Shown here: piece by piece, positions 17,101-32,421 of the stretch
Position numbering within the stretch: position 1 is the first letter of the stretch
Layout: every line of letters begins with the position of its first letter
From: Magicicada septendecula
Lineage: Eukaryota; Arthropoda; Insecta; Hemiptera; Cicadidae
Reading direction: 5' to 3'
DNA: 64,000 nucleotides
Assembly (NCBI GenBank): GCA_034769895.1
Contig: CM068368.1
Span: 338,233,076 to 338,297,075, forward strand
Made by a program: the position numbers and the translations under genes
Notes under the pieces: model-generated
What the model saw: only the letters and a program-made list of their open reading frames with translations
What the model was told of the DNA's origin: nothing
Databases searched by the model: none

Positions 17101-20100
17101 ACAGTCAAAACTCTTGACTTGTGGGCACTTTAAAGAAGAGCCTCGGGGAGTCCATGGTCGACAGGATTATCGACCGTTTACGTACTGCCTCGAGGATAGA
17201 AGCAAGTCAAGGTTGTCAATGAGGTCGAAAATCGAAAACTGCAATGACTTGGATACGCAATTATGAACAATAAGAAAAGTCTACTCACAATAATTACTGC
17301 TCGTTGAAAATAACGTATTTGGGATTTATTGACCTCATAAAATACAATAAATGTATTTATTTAAAATTTATTTTCAACTAACTGAAAATAATTAATACTT
17401 TTCCAATTTATAAGTTTCATGGAAAATAAATAAACAAGTCAAGGTTGTCAACGAGGTCGCGAAACAAAAACTGGAGTGCTTTAGATACGTAGTTAAATAA
17501 CGTCCGTTCATTTCAATATTGTTTATTGAGTTTATTGAAATTAACGTATTTAAACAGTAATTGTATGTACGCCTCGACTGAGATTCGTTTTTGTCTAGCC
17601 TAGGATTGTAGGATCACTTTTTATGAAGGATTAGACTGAAAGCATAATGAACTATATTGCCCACGAGTGACACAGTATTTGAAGAAACATTATGTTGAAG
17701 CATTATCAGTGGTACAACGCACTGGTAAATCACATGTTGGTTTTATTCAATAATCATATACTGAGTGGACACTCGAGCCTCTAGCTTACCTTCGGAGGTA
17801 ATGCGTTACTACTAATCGGGATGAATACAAATCATTAATGTTAGTTGCGGTAGTAATATTGTAAATATATGATTAAAATATAATGCATATTTTTAGTGGC
17901 GGTTAAAGCCCAGGACCCCCCCCGGATGCCCAAATATTCATATTAAATTTTGAAGTATGTATTGTAGAAATGTTTGTTATTATGTTAATTGCAGACTGTG
18001 TTTCTATTGTCAATTATGATATATTCCTATGTACTTACATGCCTCTCCACATTATGGAACCACCATTGAGTGTCTTGTTAATATCTTTTATCAATTGCAG
18101 TTACGCGTATTATGAAGTTGAGTCAGTCAGAGTAGTTTTGTTGCACAAAGTATTTATCTGTGCCTATCTCGTGGATATTTAGATAACTGAATGTTTCCTC
18201 AAGATCTGCGTTAACTGAATAAATGACATCTTCAGTTACGTGGCTTGAGATAAGCGTTATACGGCTTTTTACTCTTGCATCTTCAGTTACGTGGCTCGAG
18301 ATAAGCGTTATACGGGTTCTTACTCTTGCATCTTTCATGTTCGTTTAATCGTTTTGTCTGCCCCTCACAGTTTATCTGCGAATTTCTTTCGACCTTGAGG
18401 ATATTAGATTAGTTAGGAAACGACACTTTTCTGTGTTTTCCACTTTACTGTAAATGGTAATTAGGATAAACCGTTCGGTTTCTGATAGCATGTTCACCAC
18501 TTTTCATTCAAGCATGTCTTGATAACACAGTACCTGCAAGTTTCTATTTCACATGCTATACTATTATTCGTCTTAATGTGAGTCATTCTTACACACATAC
18601 ACATAATAAGGAGCTGAAGCAACTGATTGTTTTTATAAAGAATATTTATATAATTGCTTCGCTAGAGCCAAACCGCATCCTGAATTAGAGTAAATAAATA
18701 AATAAATTGTATGCAGAGTTTTAGTAAGTTATGTTTAAACGCCCTAAAGCGCATAAAAAGGCCACATTGAGAAAAATATTTCCTTGTACGATTAATTCTT
18801 TGACGAGTTGTCCCTTATCGACTAATCAATTTCGAAACGAATTTTATTGTAGTACCGTTGTAGGTCTATTTAATATTTTAGCCTGAAATCTGGCACACAT
18901 ATTCGTCGCTATAAATGTATATCTCTTATAAAGTTCATAAACATCCATGGAGTACACTTTGAGTTATTATACCTAGACTTTAAAAATGCTCCTCTATTTG
19001 GTCGTTAATTTGTTTTTTAGATTTTGTACTTGTTCTGAAGTCCTCTGACTTATAGAAAATTAGAAATGGTGTTTTTTGGTTTGTTGGTTGGTTTAAAGCC
19101 GACATATTAAAAAAATATCGTAGAAAGAACAATTAAAAATACCCATTAAAAAAGTAAAAAAAAACGAGTTCCAGTCGGTGGCAACAGTGGAAACTCAAGG
19201 GCGGACACTCTGCGATGTTCGGGTTATGTTAACAAAAGAACTCCTCGTAAAAGAGAATTCCTTTTTTTTAAAAAAAGAAATTCAGTTAGGCGTACTCCAC
19301 AATTAATTTTAACCGTAGTTGTGTTACAAAAGAATGTTATAGAAGAGGGCGTCGGTTGGCACAGTAAGAGTGGTAGCCTATATAATTAAGAAATTCAGGT
19401 AGTTAAACAACTACCTCTGAACCTATCTCGGAGGCATGTTAAGGTTTCAAGGAAGAGAATATACATAAAGTGAAGATAAACTGTCATATCCACACGTATA
19501 TATTGGCTGATGAAGCCAATGATAAAAATGAACTTGGCCCTTGTGAGTGGAATTACGTTATGCGCAAGATTGGCAGAGCATTTTTTATTAAATGGATGCT
19601 GTCTGCTTTTTTTGTAAGTTGATCATGGCGTTTATGAACGGTCACTGTAACTGAACGATCATCATAAAGAGTGGCATAGACTATGCAACAGTCTTGGAAG
19701 AAAGTATCAGTTGGTTTAGTTACATTATCAATAGCACCTGTTTTTTTTTTAATTTAAGAAAAATGAAAGGAATTGCCTATAAAAGGGATCATTGTCTTAC
19801 TGGCTGTCCTAAACAATCGATCTTCTTCCACTCTCCCCCACTCTTTATTTCTCTTTCCCTCTTCTCTCCATCTCTCTCGCTCTCTTCTTTTTCACTTACT
19901 CTTTACTATTTCACCTCATTCTCAACCGTAATGTCTTATAACTATATATATACTTATTTTTCCCAAGCATTAAGTTTCGAAGCAATAGACCTTGTTAATA
20001 AATATTTAAGGAATGAGGTGAAAACTTTATTGTTATAAGAATGTAGGGCTAATTACTCATATCGCTAACATGCAAGACGAACGCAAACACATGATTAGAG

Positions 20101-21329
20101 ATATACATAGCACGTTTTCAACATGCAGGCGGCCATAGTAATAATATTTTTTTTAATTGGGACAATTACTTGTAAAAAGTTATGTACAAATTAACGAACT
20201 TATTTAATTTATTTTAATTATCACACCATTAATTGCCTGAAAGCTTTAATTACTGCAATTAACAATGTACGAAATTTGTTAACTGTTTGGCGTTTAGGGT
20301 GATGAACTTGCTTAACTTTTATTTAAATAACATTTTTTAACATCACTATAAAGAAATTTTTAAAATTATATTTTTGTCAGTGCCCCTTCTTTCTCTGTAA
20401 TATTATACTTTTAGTCATCATGTTACCATTCCTATCTTTGCCTATCACCTTATTCTTCATTCTTCTTCTACTTATTATATTGAGAACGTATTAAAGTATA
20501 CCCCTCCACGCAGTATGTACATAAAATTCGTATAACTACACGTAGAGGTAGTGAATGTTTGCTAGATACTTGGTTAACATTCAATCATTCATTGACATAA
20601 ATACTTAGCTATGTTTCACTAAGGCTGACAACTGTTTTGCCAGATACGGAAGCTTCAAAGATTGTAGCTTAAATGAGATCAGTTACACTTACCTGTCCAA
20701 ATTTCACTGTCTAATATCTATCGTGCGGAAAGTAGTTTGATGTGTCGACGGTGGCGCCATGGAAAATTCAAAACTTCTAAGTAAAACCATTTTTGAAAAA
20801 TAAAAATTTTATTTCTTGAGTTGAATAAGGTTCTTGATTAACTAATTTGGAAGATATCAGCAGGTCCAATGTTAATCTGTACACTACTGTGTCCACACAA
20901 ATAACTTATATCCTTTACACATTTATGGTGGTGTCGATCCTTCCCGCACCATATTTAAGAGGTATCTCAGAGAGTAAATTTACCACGTTTATTTAAGAAT
21001 TAAGATTCAAGGGTTAAACAAGTAGGATATAATACTACTTACCAGTTTGTTTTTAGGAAATATTTATTTTGTAGAAACGAAGCGCATTGGCATGAAAGAA
21101 AACATAAAGAAAGGGAATTCGGAGTTCGTATCAAATAGTCAAGTCACAGAAGAGAGAAAAGAAATATTTGTTAACAAAATATAATAATAATTCAACAAAT
21201 TTTTAACAATACATTTTGAGAGTAATAGTAATATTGAAAATAAAATATAATGAGAAAAGCTAAGAAGACCTAGAAGAATAAGTCTTAAAAAAAGACCTTG
21301 TAACAAATTGATAGCAAACAAATGAATGG
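14155..21329. other. long unassigned region
   Basis: I find no exon or transposon domain that I can support. Two diverged copies of a 60-bp phrase (aagtcaaggttgtcaa...) occur at about 17203 and 17437, about 234 bp apart, suggesting an old tandem duplication. A homopolymer C run lies near 17920. Remaining open frames are short and unlike known families. Confidence 0.45.
18227..18334 (+). repeat. 51-bp tandem duplication
   Basis: catcttcagttacgtgg recurs at 18227 and 18278, and a partial third start appears at 18329. The period of 51 bp is a multiple of three, so the minus strand reads as a 17-residue repeat. I see no sign that it is translated. Confidence 0.85.
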
Positions 21330-21402
21330 AAATACAAAGGACTAGACACAGTGAAGAATGCCAGGGACCTAGCCGCTTCTGAACTAAATGATGATGATGA
21401 TG
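21330..21402 (+). mobile_element. possible LINE 3' tail with GAT repeat
   Basis: The stretch ends in a short (gat)n run directly after a GC-richer segment. This resembles the trinucleotide-tailed 3' ends of some insect non-LTR elements; the LINE relic at 33.8 kb in this window ends the same way. No RT residue pattern can be recovered upstream, so this is a weak call. Confidence 0.25.
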
Positions 21403-22724
21403 ACGTCGACCCGAATTACATTAAGTGTCGATTCTGAATCGGTTCATTAAATTATATAAACGCTAAATCCAAACCCGCTTTTGCGATTCATCAGTTCATT
21501 GCTTCGAAGAACACAAATAATATCGAATAGTGCACTGAAGGGACTTTTGGAGACAAATTATATACACGCGAAATATTAATTATAACAATAATTGTTGTTA
21601 AGGATAATAGTAAAATACTGGAAGACGATTATGCCAGAGAAACGAACCACGTGATAAACAATATTTTAATGAGGCACTGTAAACAATTAATGAATCCCGA
21701 TAATAAATAATCATAAAAATATATAATTAGAGTGTTGTGTATTTTCGTGGATACTTAACGTTACCAAGCAATAGTGTTTCGAGCGGAATAACTGCAGTTT
21801 TTTAATTAACGACCAAAACAAAAACCGTCCGTGTAACCGTTACTTGTAGGTCACATATAACACGCCAAGTGACCGTGAGTACGGCGCTCAAGAAGGAAGT
21901 GTTTGGAAGAATGCTGCCACTGCCACTGCTCTCCTATAATGTTCAGGGACTCAGGCTCCGCTTGTCACTTACACATTGATTTGCATATTAAAGAGAACGA
22001 GTAATTTTCGTTTTGAAGGATGAAAGTTTTATTTGTGTGTCTTTAATCGAAACTGTGTTGAGTATTAATATAGGCCTACATGTAGCCTAATACTACAGTG
22101 ATGTAACGACATAGAACGAAATCAGGTTCGTAAATAACTGTGGAATGTACCTAAATAAAATAATAAAAATAAATTCATTAATTAATACCGAATATTAATC
22201 GGTATAATAGTGAGATTTTATTGAAAGTAAGTAGTTTATAAGTAGTTTATTTTAGAAATAAACTGTACTTAGATGTTACTGTGTTTTACCTGGTCATGGA
22301 TGGACACTAAATTATTAGTATTTTAATAACATAATAATGTTATTAATAACTTCAATGTTATACTGTAATTATGTACAAGAAAAGTCGCCAAGGACATTTC
22401 GCATATATTGTAACGACGAGTTCTGTATGTACTCTTTAAGTGTACTTTTATAATTACTATGCCACTCGTTGTTGGCGTCAATTTGTAACGATACGAGTCT
22501 GTCGTATTATGTTTTAATAATTAAAAGTAAATAATTATCAAAAGTGTAAAAGTGTGTTTTATCGTGTGTTAGCCTCACACGTTGTAGTCGTTACTTTGTG
22601 TTTATTTCTAACAGTCGTACTTTTTCTAATTTCCCTCGCTGACGATGTCCGTCGCGAACTCACGAATTACCAGTACCAATATCTCACGATTGTAATCCTT
22701 ACCTGTCCTTTAATGAGTAAATTT

Positions 22725-22742
22725 ATTTCCCGGGTGGCGCCA
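22725..22742 (-). promoter_or_regulatory. candidate tRNA primer-binding site
   Basis: On the minus strand TGGCGCCACCCGGGAAAT begins three bases (ATT) after a CA that ends a possible LTR. Ty3/gypsy elements place a TGG-starting PBS just downstream of the 5' LTR, and TGGCGCC is a frequent start. No internal coding region is recognisable farther along this strand. Confidence 0.4.
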
Positions 22743-22745
22743 AAT

Positions 22746-25520
22746 TGTTTATGAAAACAATTAAAAATGTTAAACTGAGCGGTCGTTCTATGCAGTGATG
22801 ACTAATTCAAATTACCCTCGCAAACTGGCGGGTATTTGAATCTCGCTTGTAGTATGTCGTGCTTCTGACGTCTAACGCTGGCAGACAATTTTGCTCATCG
22901 CTAAAGTACACAAACTTTATAATACAATTTATAATGAAATAAAGGACGGTTATTACTACTCAGTACTAGTTTATTAACGAGAAATAGTTAATAGTTATTC
23001 AGTTAAATACAAAAATATACTGTTATTAAATAATATTGCTCCGGCAATAAATAGACACTATTCTCAGGTTGGCTAAGTTGATTGAAACGTTTCTAAATCG
23101 ACATGGCTGTCGTCAATGTTTATTTTCTACAGTTCGTTCAATCGTTGAGTTCTTTTGATTACGAAAAAATATTAATAAGATGATAATAAAGTACACTACC
23201 TTACATCAATGGTACTTATATACTATTAGAGTTAAATACAATTAGTTTTTTAAGTGTTAAAAGTGTGTGTTAATAATTCGTAATTTGTACATAGGTTATT
23301 TTATGTTTACATACAAGTTTAGTTTTTTATTATCAATCAATCCTTGAAAGAAATTTACTTATCAGTTCGGAGTGAGAGTTATTTGTGTTGTGAGAAAAGT
23401 TAATTAGAATTTATTTCGTAAATTCGGGTAGTTCAGATATACGCGTACTTAACAAACCTTGTTGAATTCTGGTGAAGAGTCACTTATTTCTTAGTTAGGT
23501 TGGGTCGATACGATCATCAATCTTCCATCATTTATACTTTGGATTACATCTGGCTTCTTTTTCAGTTAATTTGGATAAAATAATTAATTTTGATTATTAA
23601 AATCTGATCTATTATCTCTGTTGGGTTAACTAATTCTTCATTAGACTTCTTGCATCCTCATCTCGTTAAATTTTGAAGTATTTATTATTATTTTAATTGA
23701 AAATTGAGTCGAATATGGTTTGGCTTCTGTATCTCTTGATCGTCAATAATGGACTAATGTTTTATAACGGAATTAGATTGAATAACGTTTCGTTGTTATG
23801 GCAACTGTCTATACTCTCATTGGTTGATTACATTTATGTCTATTGTAATAATATTTGAATTTTAATTCAAAATGAATAAATATTTTCTGATGGCTATTAT
23901 TCTTCTGTCTTTTTATCTATGTATTAGATATTATCACAACTGTTTCTATTTTCTTTCAAAGATCATTTCGACATCCCACAAAGCTGGGTTCGTTCATGTA
24001 TTAAAGTTTTGACAAAAATGTTAATATTATGTTATTACATTTTTTCTTATTTTATGTTTTTAATCTAACTCTGACATCTTAACATGGTTCACTAGTTGTA
24101 CGTAATGCGTTAATTGCCCTGAATTTTCTAATACAATAGTTAATTTCTTACAATTTGTCTATTTTGGATTTATACAGTTAGGCATTTTATAGGCCTAAGT
24201 TAGTAATTGGCTATATCTTCTTATTTTACACAAATTAAAGATTATTTTTCATTTACATATGTTTTGCTTGGTGTCGCTTATGACTTATTTACATTTTGAA
24301 TTAATTTGGGCTGTTTTACAATAATTGAATGTTTTTATTAATTTACAAAATCATTGCTTGTCTGTTATTCTCTTATTTCTTTTTCTGTCTTTACTCTAAT
24401 GATTATTATTATGTTTGTAAAATTGTATCTCCTTACTCATATCTATTGCCATTTCTTATAACTTGTTTATCATTTAATATTACTTATAAAACATAACACA
24501 AAAATTTAGGTTTATGGTCTGTTTACTTTTTTCAGCCATATTCGTTCTTATAAACTTAACTCTTTTAATTGAACAAATAACTATCTTGGTGAATAACATT
24601 ATAACACCATTTATTCTATCTTGCTAATCATCCCTTTGAACATTTTTATTAACATAGGATGTTTTATTTATTTTGCACTCATATTATTTAGTTTATTCTT
24701 ATTTAACACTATTAGATTAGTGTCTATCCATCTTTTAACATTTACTATATATTTTTACTATTTAAACATTGTAACAATAACATCCTTAATATCATTATGG
24801 GATTATTATCCTGAATACAACTGTACTATTAATCTACTATCAATCTAACTATAATAACAATATTCTGGTTACTCTTAGTTTTTTTGGTACCTTTCACCCT
24901 TAAACTATAGTGTTAATCACTGGTTTTGGTGTCTTTACCTATATGTTGTGTTTTATATTTACTTGTTCACTCTCACTTCTATATGAGTTCTGATTTATAA
25001 TTCTGGTTGTTTATCTCTATTTTGGGTTACACTTGCACTTTGTACCTTTTTACTGTACTTTAGTGTTAATAGTGGTTATTCCCTAATATTGATTTCTTTT
25101 ACTCACTTCTAACACTTACACTGTTAATCACTTTCACTTCCTACCTATCTCTCACTTTTGGGTCTTTTATTGTTTTATACACAGTTGATAGTTAGTCTTT
25201 TAACAATTTTATGTTCTGATTTTCTTATCATCATAGAGTTATTAATAACATATAATATCTATTACTCTGGTTAGTGTACTTTAACTGAGATTATTTTATT
25301 TAATTTTAATACTTGTTACTAGACATTTATTATTTGTTTGTGCCTTTTTTATCATTATTTGAGTTTATACCTTCTCATTTTATTTCCTTTATTGGGTCAA
25401 TCACTTGGGTTGGGTCATAGTCATTTGTCTCGTCATAGTCATTGTCTTTTCCTTAGTTTAATATAGTTAATTCATTATAGTTTTTTCTCTGGTATTGGGG
25501 CGGCTTTTTGTGTTGTAACA
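22746..25520 (-). mobile_element. candidate 2.8-kb gypsy-type LTR
   Basis: On the plus strand the block begins TGTTTATG and ends TTGTAACA, so both strands start TGTT and end in CA. The body is strongly T-rich on the plus strand, as are the proven LTRs at 34.5 and 46.5 kb. A TGGCGCC primer-binding-site-like word lies immediately outside its 22.7-kb end. Length and composition fit the same general class, but I see no second copy in the window. It would therefore be a truncated element or a solo LTR plus leader. Gag or pol remnants are not visible below 22.7 kb. Confidence 0.4.
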
Positions 25521-25813
25521 ATATAAACGCCCTGAAAATTTCGCAGACAATTCAAAGAAATACGTTTAACAATAATACTTATTAATGATAATTAATAACA
25601 TTATTTGATTAATTAATGTTACTTAATGATTTAATTATCTTAATATTCTTGTTATTCATTAAGTTCCTCATTCCTTTGTGTTTGAGCAGCTACTTTTGGT
25701 GTGTAGGCACTACTGTTCTTTCAGGAGAGACTACGCCAAGTCCTAATAAGCCATTTGAGCCTGTTCAAAAATGCATATTCGAGAGTTTGTTCGTATAAAA
25801 GCGATACCTGGAC

Positions 25814-26141
25814 TTCATAAACACGGTTCAATTTCTTTTATTTACAATATCAATGTAAAAATTTGAAGCATGCAAAATTTAAATTTCAAAGTAAAACAAA
25901 AGAAACTAAGCCGGATATTCAAAATTACTAATAATGAAGATTTTAAACTCGAAGTTGAGAAGAATTGTTATGAAACATTTGGAGACAATGTAACCGAGAC
26001 TCGATTTTGTTCTGGGACATGACAGTCTGCATAAATCAATAGCAGAGAAAAAAGTAACGGAAATATGTAACGAAGGCTACCTTAGCAGTATAAAGCAAGT
26101 AATAATCTAGAATGAGATACTGAACCTACCTGGAGGCGAAA
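25814..26141 (+). repeat. 330-bp direct repeat, copy 1
   Basis: Near-identical to 27243-27571. It starts ttcataaacacgg and ends tggaggcgaaa. Each copy keeps a short open frame of about 50 codons beginning at its internal ATG. Copy 1 begins about 20 bp after a TATAAAAG box. The block has no TG/CA ends, poly(A) tail or obvious target duplication, so its origin is unclear. Confidence 0.9.
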
Positions 26142-27204
26142 CGACAATTCTAGGACCTAAGTCCAATGTCTCACCACGTGTTTTTATTGATTTATTTTAT
26201 AACGTAACAATTGATTTTTCGTGGTTTAGGGATAATGGACCTATGGTTAACCTCTGATCGTAACAGCAAGGTGATTAAGGAGATAACTAAACTTTGTGTA
26301 AATAAATAAGCCAAGTTATTAATTACCTCGAGGGTAGGTTCCCGTATTTCAACCCTTATAGAATGAATGCCTTCTTGGACTTTTGCAGTGTTACATTTAA
26401 TTCTATAATTGAAAGGACTTCATTGAAGATGAAACCGCAACGTCTGTACCCATACAGAAGCTAGTAGATAGATGCCTGACGCATTACCAATGCGTAAATA
26501 AATTAAATTTTGACTATACTGATACCAGTACAGTTAATTGTAGGTCTAAGGTATTAATAGAACTATTTTAGATTACTTCAGAAAAGAGCGGGCCGAACAC
26601 AGTACTTCTGAAAGTAAGTTATTTTCGGAGTTTTCGTCTTCTAGAAAGGATGGAAGGCTACTTTCACTCCAATTTCCAATCACCATACGGCCTTGACGAT
26701 TGTAAACCAATTTGATTCTCCGATACAACTTACAGAGGCAACGTAACTTTTAACTTAAATCTGTCTTGTAAAGCAATTTATTTTTTTCTCGCAAGGGTGA
26801 AGACATATTCGCGTACGTCAAGACTTGTCAGCTTCCATATCAGGCGTTTACAGCTCTGAAGCCTTGAAGAAAATAGTAGCCTATAGTCTTAAATGTAGAG
26901 AAATATCACGATAATGTTATTCTTATCTAACGTTGCCGATTATTAGTTTTTACAGAAATTTACTAGAATAACAAAGAAAGGAAAATCAAAGAAACCAAGC
27001 AACCAAGGAAATAAGAAAGAAATATGCAACTTATGTTAAGGACAAAACGTTATGGTTGGCCGCATGAACTATGTGTCAGTATCACAATACTAACGGCGAC
27101 TGTACAATTTTCGTAATTACAAGTTGTGCAGTGTGAACGTAAAATACAATAATTTTATTTCGTAATGATTATGATTTTAAAACACGATCGCATATGATTC
27201 TTGT

Positions 27205-27206
27205 GC

Positions 27207-27238
<32 letters not shown>
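27205..27238 (+). repeat. (TG)n(TA)n compound microsatellite
   Basis: A TG run passes directly into a TA run, ending just before copy 2 of the 330-bp repeat. Confidence 0.9.
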
Positions 27239-27239
<1 letters not shown>

Positions 27240-27242
27240 CGG

Positions 27243-27571
27243 TTCATAAACACGGTTCAATTTCTTTTATTTACAACATCAATGTAAACATTTGAAGCAT
27301 GCAAATTTTAAATTTCAAAGTAAAACAAAAGAAACTAAGCCGGATATTCAAAATTACTAATAATGAAGATTTTAAACTCGAAGTTGAGAAGAATTGTTAT
27401 GAAACATTTGGAGACAATGTAACCGAGACTCGATTTTGTTCTGGGACATGACAGTCTGCAAAAATCAATAGCAGAGAAAAAAGCAACGGAAATAATGTAA
27501 CAATGGCTACCTTAGTAGTATAAAGCAAGTAATAATCTAGAATGAGATACTGAACCTACCTGGAGGCGAAA
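27243..27571 (+). repeat. 330-bp direct repeat, copy 2
   Basis: Second copy of the block at 25814-26141, with only scattered substitutions and single-base indels by eye. The same short open frame is retained. It abuts the compound microsatellite. Confidence 0.9.
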
Positions 27572-27867
27572 GGCTGAGGATGAGAACACAGGAGTTCTCG
27601 AAACATGTTCCAAATAAAGGAAAAATACCATCTTGAGGTAAAATAAATATAAATTTTAAATATTATTTATATATGTACTCCCTGAATTATTTCGGAGGGG
27701 GCGAAATTACATTTACTGATAGGTAAGATAAAAGTCTCGAGGTCGCTCAGTTAATGTGGTTAGATTTTTGTTGTGGAATTCTGTCTCCGTTTGCACTAAA
27801 ATTCGGACGAAAGCCTAAGAGGAACTGAAGTAACATAATTAACTTTAAAGTACAGTAAATTATAAAT

Positions 27868-27964
27868 AGTAATAAATTATTTTCAGATAAATCAATACAC
27901 AAATAGTAATAAATTTATAGTATGTTTATAGTAATAAATTATTTTCAGATAAATCAATACACAA
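27868..27964 (+). repeat. short direct repeat, 62-bp spacing
   Basis: A phrase of about 36 bp (taataaattattttcagata...) occurs twice, 62 bp apart, with intervening related AT-rich text. Confidence 0.8.
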
Positions 27965-28424
27965 GTTGTCAGTCATTCGATACGATAATAAATAAACTAA
28001 AAGAAGTTTCTGAGATTGTTTTTTCATTAATCTGATATATAAATTACTTTTATCGCTAGAGATATCGTCTTCCCATAAAAATTTATAAAATGGTAACGTG
28101 TTACAGTATTTGCATACTGTTTATATAATGAATTAATATGCCTAATGGATCTAGTAAAATGCCATACTGAGTTAAAAATTTATTTTTTCCGTTTTAATTA
28201 AATACGGATATAATTATACTTACTCGTAGTCTGCAGCTAATATATGACAAGAACGGGGCAAGTACAATGTTAAAATGTAGGTAGGCCTACTGCCAATACC
28301 AATGTTACCATCCGGTACAGACACTGTACCTGTTCCAGAATGTGAGAGGTAATCATAGATTTGGATCGTTCTGTGAAATTGTGTGCACCTTTGATTCTTT
28401 TTGGGATACATCACATAAAACAAA

Positions 28425-30511
<2,087 letters not shown>

Positions 30512-31771
30512 CAGAGTGGTCTCATGGGATAGTGATGGTTTTTCAACTTTTCTAATGATATAGTGAAGCAATTAAAATATTTTTAAATATAATGTGTTGC
30601 TCTTTACTTGCAATTTAGTACACAGGTTTAATTTTTAAAAGGAACGTCTTGTGATTACCACGACAACGAACACATTCATTCAATCTGACAACATAATCGT
30701 CCACATGACGTGCTCTAATTTCACCTACTTCAGAAATTATCCTTTCCTTCAGCGCTTAGATATTCTATGGTTTTGTACCATAAACGTTTACCTTATGGTG
30801 TCCCGAAGAAACAAAAAATCAGGAGCTGAAAGGTTGGGGAATCTCTCTGACCTCTGAATGTCTTCAAGCCTTGAGATCACAGGGAAAGCATAGAAAAAAT
30901 TTCCTTTAGAATTTTCATCGAACCTCAACCTGTGCATCGTTGCTCTGACTTGCTGAAACCAGAGTTCTCCATGTTCCTCAGCATCAGGGAAAACCAGCAA
31001 TTTTAAGGATGTTTTGGTAGCATTCTCCAGTTACCGACATAGACCCATTATCTTTCTAAAAAACCTACGGCCCAGTGACAGGTACCCCAAACCAAACTGC
31101 GTCCTGGGGGTGTAGTGGTTTGTTCAAACATTTTTGTACGTTGTGTATCACAGCAGTAACAATAATTCTGTTTAGTCCCGTATCCTTATATGTACGAGTG
31201 GACTTCGTCAGGCATAGTAATTTGCTTGATTTTGATCACACCATAAAACAAGGAATGATTTGCAAAATTCTAGATGAGAGACTCGTGTTTCAAAACCTGA
31301 ACAGTCTGAATTTTATAATGATAAAGCTTGATATCAAAATACAACATAGGCTACGGCCTAAAATTGTCCTGTGATTATTCAATTTGCAAGAGAACATTTG
31401 GGAGCAGAGCGTGTTGAAATAATTCAAACCAACGCCTGTCTCACTCGCTCTGTGGTTTCTGGGTTATGTAAAATAAGTGAACAGCTAATTATTCTATCAT
31501 TAACACAACCAATAGCACTAAACTGACTCAATTCAGTATAGTATTCTTTAATAGAATACAACGATATAGATTAACTTGAAAATGTAATCGAAATCTTCCT
31601 TGCACTTGAATAACAGATTTGCATTCAAAAAATATATGCACAACACAGACACGACGCTGCCTGATCACAAACACTGGCACGAAGAACTGCAATGGTTGCA
31701 TGATCCAATAATATGCGGCTTCTGAGGTCACAGGTGATAGTAAACTGATCACATCCCATGGGACTGCCCTG
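30512..31771 (-). mobile_element. Tc1/mariner-superfamily DNA transposon, full length but decayed
   Basis: The two ends form imperfect terminal inverted repeats: CAGAGTGGTCTCATGGGAT at 30512-30530, and CAGGGCAGTCCCATGGGAT reading inward from 31771 on the minus strand (15 of 19 match). Each end is flanked by TA (30510-30511 and 31772-31773), the target duplication of this superfamily. The 1,260-bp length fits a single-gene element. The interior on the minus strand is a degraded transposase. TIR divergence and many frameshifts mark it as old and immobile. Confidence 0.8.
30645..31690 (-). pseudogene. Tc1/mariner-like transposase relic (DUF4817-like N-terminus, DDE_3)
   Basis: In pieces across all three minus frames I can follow the order of an insect transposase: an N-terminal helix-turn-helix segment (KSVIQVQGRFRLHFQV near 31.6 kb); a middle segment with a degraded first catalytic-Asp region (DEVHSYI near 31.2 kb); then ELWFQQVRAT, equivalent to the WFQQDGA motif with its catalytic Asp replaced, at about 30.96 kb. 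After these come the C-terminal NLSAPDFLFL motif near 30.82 kb and a terminal helical segment (ALKERIISEVGEIRARHVDD) ending near 30.65 kb. Several stops and frameshifts break it. The enzyme would have cut and pasted the element between its TIRs. Identification rests on recognised motifs, not a search. Confidence 0.75.
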
Positions 31772-32052
31772 TACAATTATAATAGTTTGAAACTATTACT
31801 GTATCTACTTAATTATTTAAATGTTATTAACTTCAGAGTTTATTGTCGCTTTTACTATTCGGTATTTGTGATACAAGTCTGTGTAACAAATTTTTATCGT
31901 TTACACGCCCCAACTTTTGTGCGGTAAACGTATTACAAGAATAACGTATGCAAAAGTAAATACGGTAGTTATGTTCTCTGGCAGTAATTTGCGAGGTACA
32001 AGTTTAATTGTGAATACCATATTTGCTAGACTTACAGGTCAGTTAGATTAAG

Positions 32053-32421
<369 letters not shown>

